This document shows, one piece after another, positions 57,659 to 64,000 of a stretch of DNA of 64,000 bases (position 1 is its first letter; each line of letters opens with the position of its first letter). Location: contig CAVXIF010000011.1 in assembly GCA_963761775.1 (NCBI GenBank), forward strand, positions 1,116,001-1,180,000, written 5' to 3'. The stretch is from Parerythrobacter_A sp963761775. GTDB taxonomy: Bacteria > Pseudomonadota > Alphaproteobacteria > Sphingomonadales > Sphingomonadaceae. The translations under genes and the position numbers were made by a program. Below the pieces are notes generated by a model. That model had not been told where the DNA came from. It ran no database searches and saw nothing but the letters and a program-made list of their open reading frames with translations.

Positions 57659-58426
57659 TCATCTTGCGGTATCGGGCATCTCGTCGCGCTGGGTCCGGCG
57701 CGCCGAGATCAGGAACTCCACATTGCCTTCCGGCCCGGTAATGGGGCTGCGTTCGATGCCCTGCACGTGCCAGCCCTCGCCACCCAGCCATGCGGCGGTT
57801 TCGTCGCAGACGCGGGCGTGCAGTGCCGGATCGCGTACGACGCCGCCCTTGCCCACTTCGCTACGTGCCACTTCGAATTGCGGCTTGATCAGCGCGACCA
57901 GCTGGCACACCGGCTCGGCCAGCCGCAGCGGCACCGCCAGCACCTTTGCCAGCGATATGAACGAGGCATCGCACACGACCCAATTATAACCCCGCCCGAC
58001 AAGCTCAGGCGTCAGGATACGCGCGCTGGTCTGTTCCAGCACGGTGACGCGCGGGTCTTCTCGCAGGGCATAGGCCAGCTGGTTGGTGCCGCTGTCCACC
58101 GCAATGACGTGCGCCGCGCCTTTCGTCAGCAGCACATCGGTAAAGCCGCCGGTGGAACTGCCCACATCCATTGCGGTCACGCCCGACGGGTCCAGGGCAA
58201 ACACCTCCAGCGCATGCGCCAGCTTGATGCCGCCACGCCCGACCCACGGATGGTCCCGCCCACGCACGTCCAGCGGCGCATCCTCGGCCAGCGCCTGTCC
58301 CGGCTTCGCCAGCTTGGTCTCGCCGGAAAACACGATGCCCGCCATCACCAGTGCCTGCGCCCGCGTGCGGCTCGGTGCCAAACCGCGCTGGACGAGCAGC
58401 TGGTCGATACGTGTCTTGCGTGGCAT
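57659..58426 (-). CDS. tlyA: TlyA-family rRNA 2'-O-methyltransferase / S4-domain protein
   Basis: From MPRKTRIDQLLVQRGLAPSR the product has 255 residues: an S4 RNA-binding domain (about 3-60, with RTRAQALVMAGIVFSG), HPWVGRGGIKLAHALEVFAL, a SAM-binding segment MDVGSSTGGFTDVLLTKGAA and the catalytic region DASFISLAKVL and ALIKPQFEVAR. It probably methylates rRNA; the hemolysin name is historical. Upstream in-frame extensions into the lipoprotein region are not used. Confidence 0.94.
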   Translation of the reverse strand: MPRKTRIDQLLVQRGLAPSRTRAQALVMAGIVFSGETKLAKPGQALAEDAPLDVRGRDHPWVGRGGIKLAHALEVFALDPSGVTAMDVGSSTGGFTDVLLTKGAAHVIAVDSGTNQLAYALREDPRVTVLEQTSARILTPELVGRGYNWVVCDASFISLAKVLAVPLRLAEPVCQLVALIKPQFEVARSEVGKGGVVRDPALHARVCDETAAWLGGEGWHVQGIERSPITGPEGNVEFLISARRTQRDEMPDTAR

Positions 58427-58511
58427 GGTGGCGGCGATAGAAGGGCGCGGACATATTTGCCAAGCGCCAAGTCCGTCGTACCCGTCCCGAACCAGGAGCA
58501 CCCCGTCCCCG

Positions 58512-59036
58512 ATGCGCCTTCCCCTGTCCCTGTTGGTGTCTGCGAGTATTGTCGGCGGCTGCACTTCCGAACCCGACGAAACTGCACCCGAAGCAGTTGT
58601 CACGCCCGCCGTGGTGCTGACCGGAAACCCCGCGCCCGCTCTCCCGGCAGGAAAGACGCTTGCGGCGGGTGACTGGCAGATCATGGAAACCGGCAAGGGT
58701 GTAACTGCACGATTTGCTAGCGTTGACGGCGTGGCGCAACTGGTGGTGCGGTGCAATCGGGAAACGCGGCAGGTATTCGTCGAACGCCCCGGTGTCGTGG
58801 CGACCGGACAGGAACACTCGATTATTGCGGGCGGAGAGCGCTTCATCCTGCCGATGGCGGCGCGGCCCGACGGACAGGCCGGCATGTCCGCACCGGTCAA
58901 TCCGCTGCAACCCATCCTCGCAGCGATGGCCATTCCCGCCACCAGCTTTACCCTGCTCGGCCCAGGCCCGACCGAAACGCAACTCCCCGCCGCGCCGGGC
59001 ATAACAAGAGTTATCGACACATGCCTGACCGCCTGA
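58512..59036 (+). CDS. Probable lipoprotein, paralog 1
   Basis: The 174-residue product starts MRLPLSLLVSASIVGGCTSE, with a lipobox-like VGGC. The mature part contains LAAGDWQIMETGKGVTARFA, QLVVRCNRETRQVFVERPGV and ends PGITRVIDTCLTA. It shares the DW..., VxRC, T-R-V-I-x-x-C pattern with the following gene. Function unknown; an envelope location is likely. The start lies 85 bases after the divergent tlyA start. Confidence 0.8.
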   Translation: MRLPLSLLVSASIVGGCTSEPDETAPEAVVTPAVVLTGNPAPALPAGKTLAAGDWQIMETGKGVTARFASVDGVAQLVVRCNRETRQVFVERPGVVATGQEHSIIAGGERFILPMAARPDGQAGMSAPVNPLQPILAAMAIPATSFTLLGPGPTETQLPAAPGITRVIDTCLTA

Positions 59037-59050
59037 ACCGCAAATCCAAT

Positions 59051-59602
59051 ATGAAGCGCAACGTCGCTGTCGCACTGGTAGCGAGCGCCAGCCTGCTGAC
59101 TGTCTGCTGCGTGCCCGCGCCATCGCCGCCGCCAGCAGCGCCACCGCCGGTGGTGGTCGCGCCGGCGCCCGCGCCCGTTGCGACGCTGGCCGCGCCGCAA
59201 TATGACAACTGGCTGGACGCGCCGCAGACACCGGGCGACTGGCGTTACGAGACCGACGCGAACGAGACGCTGGCACTGTTCGGCTCCACTTCGCGGGGCA
59301 ACGATGTGTTCGTGATGCGTTGCGACAAGCGCTCCGGTCGCGTCGGCATCGCGCGCACTGGCACAGTGGGCGATACCGCTGCCACCATGCGCATTCGCAC
59401 CGAAACAGCGGACCGCACGGTGCAGGTCACCCCGCTTACCGGATCGCGCCCGCTGCTGACCACCGATTTCGCCGCGACCGATCCGTTGCTGGACGCGATG
59501 GCGCTAAGCCGCGGCCGGTTCGCCATCGAAACGGCGGGCAAGCCGGCGCTCTACCTGCCCGCATGGCCCGAAGTGACGCGCGTGATCGAGGATTGCCGCT
59601 GA
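59051..59602 (+). CDS. Probable lipoprotein, paralog 2
   Basis: The 183-residue product begins MKRNVAVALVASASLLTVCC with a lipobox (LTVC), followed by a Pro/Ala stretch. The rest includes QTPGDWRYETDANETLALFG, DVFVMRCDKRSGRVGIARTG and a C-terminal WPEVTRVIEDCR. The GDW, VMRC and TRVI-x-x-C positions match the gene just upstream, so the two are a tandem duplication. The Cys in MRC and near the end may form a disulfide. It starts 14 bases after paralog 1. Confidence 0.82.
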   Translation: MKRNVAVALVASASLLTVCCVPAPSPPPAAPPPVVVAPAPAPVATLAAPQYDNWLDAPQTPGDWRYETDANETLALFGSTSRGNDVFVMRCDKRSGRVGIARTGTVGDTAATMRIRTETADRTVQVTPLTGSRPLLTTDFAATDPLLDAMALSRGRFAIETAGKPALYLPAWPEVTRVIEDCR

Positions 59603-59741
59603 GGCAAAACCGCATGTGTGAAAAGTTCGTCTCGGGTCTTGTAAATGTAACAGTGATGACTTATTGAATACAGCGAGAGCGGCGGCACACGCAGCTCTTG
59701 GCCCGCCCGGTGATCGGCACGGGTCTTGGCTTTACAGCGCG

Positions 59742-59755
59742 AAAGGAGGTGATCC
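59742..59755 (+). promoter_or_regulatory. Extended Shine-Dalgarno, 14-nt anti-SD match
   Basis: AAAGGAGGTGATCC is exactly complementary to GGATCACCTCCTTT, the 3' end of alphaproteobacterial 16S rRNA as commonly known. The ATG follows one base later. Such a long match is far beyond normal ribosome binding sites. A weak promoter-like pair (TTGTAA at 59639, TATTGA at 59662) lies upstream and is only tentative. Confidence 0.85.
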
Positions 59756-59756
59756 G

Positions 59757-59816
59757 ATGTCTCATGGTTCAGCAGTGTTGAGGTCGGTAAGTTTCCGCAC
59801 GAGGGTTAGCGGCTAA
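59757..59816 (+). CDS. 19-residue small ORF / leader peptide
   Basis: The frame starts ATG TCT CAT and encodes MSHGSAVLRSVSFRTRVSG before TAA at 59814-59816. It is preceded by the 14-nt anti-SD match, too strong to ignore. The last codons form one arm of a hairpin that continues after the stop, so translation and RNA structure may influence each other. The peptide is not enriched in one amino acid, though it has several Ser and Val. It lies about 170 bases before ilvE. Not evident as a known gene to me. Confidence 0.55.
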   Translation: MSHGSAVLRSVSFRTRVSG

Positions 59817-59900
59817 AACCCGCAAGACTATCGTGGGCGGCACTTCCTGGCCGCTGACCATGCGAAGGGCAGTATCTCCATTGCGGAGTTGCTGCCCTTC
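59804..59900 (+). ncRNA. Two-hairpin RNA structure after the small ORF
   Basis: Stem 1 pairs GGTTAGCGGC (59804-59813) with GCCGCTGACC (59850-59859), ten pairs with one G-U, enclosing an inner CCCGC/GTGGG stem. Stem 2 pairs GAAGGGCAG (59864-59872) with CTGCCCTTC (59892-59900), nine perfect pairs, with an inner CTCC/GGAG. The sequence between this and ilvE (59901-59989) shows no gene. The structure may be a leader for ilvE or the tail of an independent small RNA. Confidence 0.6.
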
Positions 59901-59989
59901 CCATTTGTGTCTGCGATTTTCCTTTGAGTTGGGCGCGTTTGCAGATTGCGCATTTGAAAATTAACCGCCGCCGCACTAGGCGCTGACAC

Positions 59990-61081
59990 ATGCAATTCGA
60001 ACGCCGCCCCCACCCCGCTCCGATGGACGCCGATGCCCGCGCAGGCATTCTCGCCGACCCCGGCTTCGGCAAGCATTTCTCCGATCACATGGTGTCCATC
60101 GCGTTCGACGTGGACGAGGATGGATCGAACGCCCGCTGGCATTCCGCAACCGTCGGCCCGCGCGAGCCGCTGGCGCTCGATCCCGCTGCCGCCGTGCTGC
60201 ATTATGCGCAGGAAATCTTCGAAGGGATGAAGGCCTATCGCCACCCCGATGGCGGCATCGCCCTGTTCCGCCCCGAAGCGAACGCCGCGCGCTTCAACAA
60301 CAGCGCAGACCGGATGGCCATGCCGCACCTGCCGCCCGAAATGTTCGTTGCTGCCGTACGCGAACTGGTCGCGGCGGACCGTGACTGGTTTCCTACCGTC
60401 GAAGGTGGGGCGCTCTACCTGCGACCCTTCATGATCGCTACGGAAGCGTTTCTCGGCGTGCGGCCCGCCCGGCAATATCGCTTCCTCGTCATCGCAAGTC
60501 CGGTCGGCGGCTATTTCAAATCGGGCGCGCCCGCCGTCAGCCTGTGGCTCAGCGATTACAGCCGCGCGGCACCCGGCGGCACGGGCGCGGCGAAAGCGGG
60601 CGGGAATTACGCGGCCAGCCTGGTCCCGACCAGGGAAGCCTTCGCGCGCGGCCACGACCAGGTGCTGTTCCTCGATGCGGTGGAGCGCAAATGGGTGGAA
60701 GAGCTGGGCGGTATGAACCTGTTCTTCGCAATGGCCGACGGCAGCGTTATCACCCCCCCGCTGACCGGAACGATCCTGCCCGGCATCACCCGCGACAGCC
60801 TGATTGCGCTAATGCGCGAAGACGGTCTGACCGTGCGCGAGGAACCCTACAGCATCGACCAGTGGCAGGCGGATGCGGAGTCCGGCGCGCTGCTGGAAAC
60901 GATGGCCTGCGGCACCGCGGCGGTGGTGACGGCGGTCGGCAAGGTGGAGGGGGCGGACCGCGCCTTCACCATCGGCACGGGCGGGCCGGGACAGCTGACG
61001 CAGAAACTGCGCGAGCGGCTGGTCGGCATCCAGACCGGCACGGTCGAGGACACGCACGGCTGGGTCATGCGGCTCGATTGA
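59990..61081 (+). CDS. ilvE: Branched-chain-amino-acid aminotransferase
   Basis: The 363-residue protein resembles the class IV BCAT family: VLHYAQEIFEGMKAYRHPDG, FRPEANAARFNNSADRMAMP, ALYLRPFMIATEAFLGV, the PLP-binding Lys in TGAAKAGGNYAASL, and ETMACGTAAVVTAVG near the C-terminus. It makes leucine, isoleucine and valine from their 2-oxo acids with glutamate. It may work with leuB, encoded about 4 kb away. The stop overlaps the trhO start by one base, so these two genes are coupled. A two-hairpin structure lies upstream. Confidence 0.96.
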   Translation: MQFERRPHPAPMDADARAGILADPGFGKHFSDHMVSIAFDVDEDGSNARWHSATVGPREPLALDPAAAVLHYAQEIFEGMKAYRHPDGGIALFRPEANAARFNNSADRMAMPHLPPEMFVAAVRELVAADRDWFPTVEGGALYLRPFMIATEAFLGVRPARQYRFLVIASPVGGYFKSGAPAVSLWLSDYSRAAPGGTGAAKAGGNYAASLVPTREAFARGHDQVLFLDAVERKWVEELGGMNLFFAMADGSVITPPLTGTILPGITRDSLIALMREDGLTVREEPYSIDQWQADAESGALLETMACGTAAVVTAVGKVEGADRAFTIGTGGPGQLTQKLRERLVGIQTGTVEDTHGWVMRLD

Positions 61082-61998
61082 TGGTCAATTCGATTACGGT
61101 AGCTGCGCTGTATTGCTTCGCGCGAATGGATGACCTGCCTGTGCTAAAGGCGGCTCTGCTCGGCGTGTGCAAAACGGCGGAAGTGCGCGGTACTATCCTG
61201 CTGGCGCCCGAAGGCATCAACGGCACCATCGCCGGTTCGGAAATTGGCGTCGCGTCTGTCGTGCGCCATATCCGCGCGCTGCCCGGTTGCGCCGATCCCG
61301 AACTGAAATACTCGACCGCCGCCGCGCCGCCGTTCAACCGGATGAAGGTGCGGGTGAAACGCGAGATCGTGACGATGGGGCAACCCGATATCGACCCTGC
61401 GGCCAATACAGGCACCTATGTCGATGCAACCGACTGGAACGCGCTGATTGCGGACCCTGATACCGTCGTAATCGACACCCGCAACGCATATGAAGTCGCC
61501 ATCGGCAGCTTCGCAGGCGCAGTCGATCCGCACACCGCGCATTTCGGCGACTTTCCCGACTGGTTCCGCGCCCACCGCGACGAATTGCTGGCGGGCAAGA
61601 AGAAGGTGGCGATGTTCTGCACCGGCGGCATTCGCTGCGAAAAATCGACCAGCTTCCTGCGCAGCGAGGGCGTGGAGGACGTGTTCCATTTGAAAGGCGG
61701 CATTTTGCGCTACCTCGAAACCGTGCCCGAAGCCGACAGCCGATGGCAGGGCGAGTGTTTCGTGTTCGATGAACGGGTCGCGGTCGGACCGGGACTGTCG
61801 GCTGGGAGCCACGCGATGTGCCGCGCCTGCCGCCGTCCGGTGAGCAAAGCCGGCCAGGCCTCTTCGGACTATGTCGAAGGCGTCAGTTGCCCCGCCTGCA
61901 TCGGCGAACGCGACGACGCGCAGCGGGCACGATACGCCGAACGCCAGCGACAGGAAACGCTCGCGGCCAAACGCGGCAAGGCGCATGTGGGCCGGTGA
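61081..61998 (+). CDS. trhO: tRNA uridine(34) hydroxylase, rhodanese family
   Basis: The 305-residue product begins MVNSITVAALYCFARMDDLP and has LLAPEGINGTIAGSEIGVAS, FNRMKVRVKREIVTMGQPDI, and a rhodanese domain with the active-site loop MFCTGGIRCEKSTSFLRSEG. The C-terminal end has a Cys pair (MCRACRRPV; SCPACIGERD), possibly zinc binding. TrhO (YceA) hydroxylates U34 in tRNAs. It overlaps ilvE by one base and is followed within about ten bases by the GST-like gene. Confidence 0.95.
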   Translation: MVNSITVAALYCFARMDDLPVLKAALLGVCKTAEVRGTILLAPEGINGTIAGSEIGVASVVRHIRALPGCADPELKYSTAAAPPFNRMKVRVKREIVTMGQPDIDPAANTGTYVDATDWNALIADPDTVVIDTRNAYEVAIGSFAGAVDPHTAHFGDFPDWFRAHRDELLAGKKKVAMFCTGGIRCEKSTSFLRSEGVEDVFHLKGGILRYLETVPEADSRWQGECFVFDERVAVGPGLSAGSHAMCRACRRPVSKAGQASSDYVEGVSCPACIGERDDAQRARYAERQRQETLAAKRGKAHVGR

Positions 61999-62006
61999 CA
62001 GAGGGA

Positions 62007-62640
62007 ATGCGCGACCTGCCCGTCCTCTACAGCTTCCGTCGCTGCCCCTACGCGATGCGCGCCCGCATGGCGCTGTTCGTCAGCGGCACGGTGTGCGAAT
62101 TGCGCGAGGTGAAGCTGGCCGACAAACCGCCGGAACTGCGCGCGATATCGGAAAAAGCCACCGTGCCGACCATGCTCCTGCCCGACGGAACCGTGCTCGA
62201 CGAAAGCCTTGCCATCATGCACTGGGCGCTGGCACAGTACCGATCCCGAAGGCTGGCTGGAGCGTGACGACCCGGCGCTGGTCGCGCTGATAGACGGGCC
62301 GTTCAAGCATCACCTCGACCGGTTCAAATACCCCTCGCGCTATGGCGACTGCAATCCGATGCCACACCGCGAAGCGGCGATGGACATCGTGGCGCAGCTC
62401 AATGCACGGTTGAATGCCCACGCCAATTTGTCGGGGCCGGAGCGCGCACTGACCGATATCGCCATTTTCCCGTTCATCCGCCAGTTCGCGAATACCGACC
62501 GCGACTGGTTCGACGCGCAACCGCTATCGGACCTGCACGCCTGGCTGGAACGCCACCTTGCCTCCACGCTGTTCGCCGCGATCATGCCAAAGCACAAACC
62601 CTGGCGCAGCAGCGATGCGGTGAAGCACTTTCCGGACTAA
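62007..62640 (+). CDS. Glutathione S-transferase-like protein (frame broken near 62238)
   Basis: The thioredoxin-like N-terminus reads MRDLPVLYSFRRCPYAMRAR with CPYAMRARMAL and EKATVPTMLLPDGTVLDESL. One extra T near 62238 breaks the frame after HWALAQ. The remainder starts TDPEGWLERDDPALVALIDG and carries the GST C-terminal helices ending WRSSDAVKHFPD. Corrected length is 210 residues. A GTG at 61995 overlapping trhO is an alternative start. CPYAMRAR suggests a glutaredoxin-like or omega-type GST. Activity is unknown. Confidence 0.87.
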
Positions 62641-62643
62641 CGG

Positions 62644-63546
62644 TCAGGCCGGACACTGCGCCAGTTCGCTGCGGAACGTGTCGATCAGCCAGCTTGCCGC
62701 CGGTCCGGGCCGTGCATCGCGCCGCCATAGCGCGCTCAGCGTGTAATCGGTCCCCGGCTTCTCCGGCAGGTCCAGCGCCACAAGGGCGCCCGATGCAAGG
62801 TCGCCAGCCACCGCCGCACGCGGCATGTTGCCCCAACCGATACCCTCTTTCAATAACGCATGTTTCGCGCCCAGATCGGCCAGCCGCCATTGTTCGCGCG
62901 CAATCACCGAGAACTCGCGCCCCTGCGTCAGCGGCGAGCGATCGGACAGCACCAGTTGCAAATGGGCGCGGCTCTCGCCCGGTGCGATGTTGGGCGCTGC
63001 CAGCGGATGTCCGGGTGCTGCAACGGGTATCAGCTCGACCGACCCTATCGCCTGCCGCTCCAGCGCCGGATGATCGGTGATAACCGGCCCGCCGATCGCC
63101 AGCGCAGCCTCGACATCCAGCAGACAGGCCGCCACCGCACCCAGCGCTTCCACCTGCAACCGCAGGGCAACGGTCGGGAACATGGCGCGGAACGCGCGCA
63201 GCACGCGCGCCGTCGCTTCGCCCGGCACCATCACATCGACCACCAGCGACACATCGCTCTCCAGCCCGCTATGCAGGCTGCGCACCTTGGCCAGCAGGCT
63301 GTCGATGCTTCCGGTAACCGCCCGCGTTTCGGCAAGCAGGCCAGCGCCCGCATCGGTCAGCACCGGCTTGCGCGATCCTTCGCGTGCGAACAGCGCGACG
63401 CCCAGCTGCGCTTCGAGCTGCGCAATGCCGTAGCTGATGGCGGAGACTGCGCGCCCCATATTGCGTGCCGCTCCGCCGAAGCTACCCGCCTCGACAACCG
63501 CCGCGAAGATGCGCAGCTGGTCCAGCGTGGGGTCGCCAAGCTTCAT
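62644..63546 (-). CDS. LysR-family transcriptional regulator, divergent from pirin gene
   Basis: From MKLGDPTLDQLRIFAAVVEA the product has 300 residues, with an N-terminal winged HTH (GSFGGAARNMGRAVSAISYG and IAQLEAQLGVALFAREGSRK) and an effector-binding domain with VSLVVDVMVPGEATARVLRA. The pair with the divergent pirin gene suggests that it controls that gene, as is common for LysR proteins. A 106-base divergent region separates the starts. The inducer is not known. Confidence 0.93.
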   Translation of the reverse strand: MKLGDPTLDQLRIFAAVVEAGSFGGAARNMGRAVSAISYGIAQLEAQLGVALFAREGSRKPVLTDAGAGLLAETRAVTGSIDSLLAKVRSLHSGLESDVSLVVDVMVPGEATARVLRAFRAMFPTVALRLQVEALGAVAACLLDVEAALAIGGPVITDHPALERQAIGSVELIPVAAPGHPLAAPNIAPGESRAHLQLVLSDRSPLTQGREFSVIAREQWRLADLGAKHALLKEGIGWGNMPRAAVAGDLASGALVALDLPEKPGTDYTLSALWRRDARPGPAASWLIDTFRSELAQCPA

Positions 63547-63652
63547 AACCGTTCCGATAATCCGATCATCCTGAACGTATTTGTTCCACTTATCCGGCGA
63601 CAGCGCAATCGCTATCTGCCTTTCACAGCAACACGCCAGCAGGAGGCATACG

Positions 63653-64000
63653 ATGATCGAACACCGCCCCTTCGCCACGCTCGGCTCCGCCAATCACGGC
63701 TGGCTCGACGCGCATCACCATTTCAGCTTTGCCGCCTACCACGACCCCGCCCGCGTCAACTGGGGCGCATTGCGTGTCTGGAACGATGATACCATCGCGG
63801 CGGGCACCGGCTTTCCCACGCATTCGCACGCCGACATGGAAATCATTACCTACGTCCGCAAAGGCGCGATTACCCACACCGACAACATGGGCAATGAAGG
63901 CCGCACCGAAGCGGGCGATGTACAGGTGATGAGCGCAGGCACCGGCATTGCCCATTCGGAATATAACCGCGAGGACGACGAAACGCAGATTTTCCAGATC
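63653..64000 (+). CDS. Pirin family protein (3' end cut by window)
   Basis: The visible 116 codons start MIEHRPFATLGSANHGWLDA, with HHHFSFAAYHDPARVNWGAL, THSHADMEIITYVRKGAITH and GDVQVMSAGTGIAHSEYNRE. These are the cupin motifs of YhaK-like pirins, with metal-ligand His residues in PTHSHADME and Glu in EIITY; some members act as quercetinases. AGGAGG precedes the start by seven bases. The C-terminal half lies outside the window. Confidence 0.93.
   Translation, partial: MIEHRPFATLGSANHGWLDAHHHFSFAAYHDPARVNWGALRVWNDDTIAAGTGFPTHSHADMEIITYVRKGAITHTDNMGNEGRTEAGDVQVMSAGTGIAHSEYNREDDETQIFQI

Noticed and set aside
59742..59760. Remnant of a 16S rRNA gene end
   Set aside because: It is the complement of only 14 rRNA bases, no further rRNA sequence lies on either side, and an ATG follows at once, so a strong ribosome binding site explains it better.

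Overview
The window is a chromosomal segment of an alphaproteobacterium, most likely order Sphingomonadales and probably Erythrobacteraceae. Evidence for this is the high G+C, the mdh-sucD-sucA-sucB-lpdA block, the gene content and order around the str/S10/spc/alpha ribosomal clusters, and several hypothetical families that I associate with sphingomonads. The family-level call is inference. I found no rRNA, tRNA, CRISPR array or prophage.

Layout. 1-3.4 kb: the end of a SleB-type cell wall hydrolase, a small broken unknown gene and a GGDEF-EAL protein. 3.5-11.4 kb: TCA-cycle genes mdh, sucD, sucA, sucB and lpdA on the + strand, interrupted after mdh by a small GIY-YIG nuclease gene framed by 29-bp inverted palindromic repeats; no sucC is present. 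11.4-17.9 kb: membrane protein, VOC protein, PepSY protein, UPF0126/TRIC-like protein, two tandem secreted RY-repeat paralogs and a prolyl oligopeptidase. 18.0-40.0 kb: one very large - strand ribosomal region (rpsL, rpsG, fusA, tuf / rpsJ to secY-adk / rpsM-rpsK-rpoA-rplQ). An SRPBCC protein and glutamate dehydrogenase lie between adk and rpsM. 40.5-42.3 kb: an AT-richer islet encoding a C5 cytosine methyltransferase and a GIY-YIG nuclease, probably a type II restriction-modification pair. 42.4-53.4 kb: HTH protein, LysR regulator, apaG, a secreted RICIN-lectin protein with a PLA2-like HD motif, SulP transporter, TonB receptor, HCCA isomerase, metZ and a PMT-type glycosyltransferase. 53.4-64 kb: GT2-GtrA glycosyltransferase, leuB, recO, ubiK, tspO-like gene, tlyA, two lipoproteins, a small ORF with a near-ideal Shine-Dalgarno sequence and downstream RNA hairpins, ilvE, trhO, a GST-like gene, and a divergent LysR/pirin pair cut by the window end.

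A striking property is that at least eight genes, including core single-copy enzymes (sucD, lpdA, metZ, leuB), are each split by one single-base indel with conserved protein on both sides. A few more genes are probably affected near their N-termini. Sequencing or assembly error is the simplest explanation, so these genes are annotated as one CDS each with the frameshift position given.

Most interesting candidates: the small ORF with a 14-nt anti-SD match and two hairpins (59742-59900), the RICIN/PLA2-like secreted protein (44845-45951), the methyltransferase/GIY-YIG pair (40514-42258), the repeat-bounded GIY-YIG cassette (4525-4889), and the ~29-bp hairpin between rpsL and rpsG.
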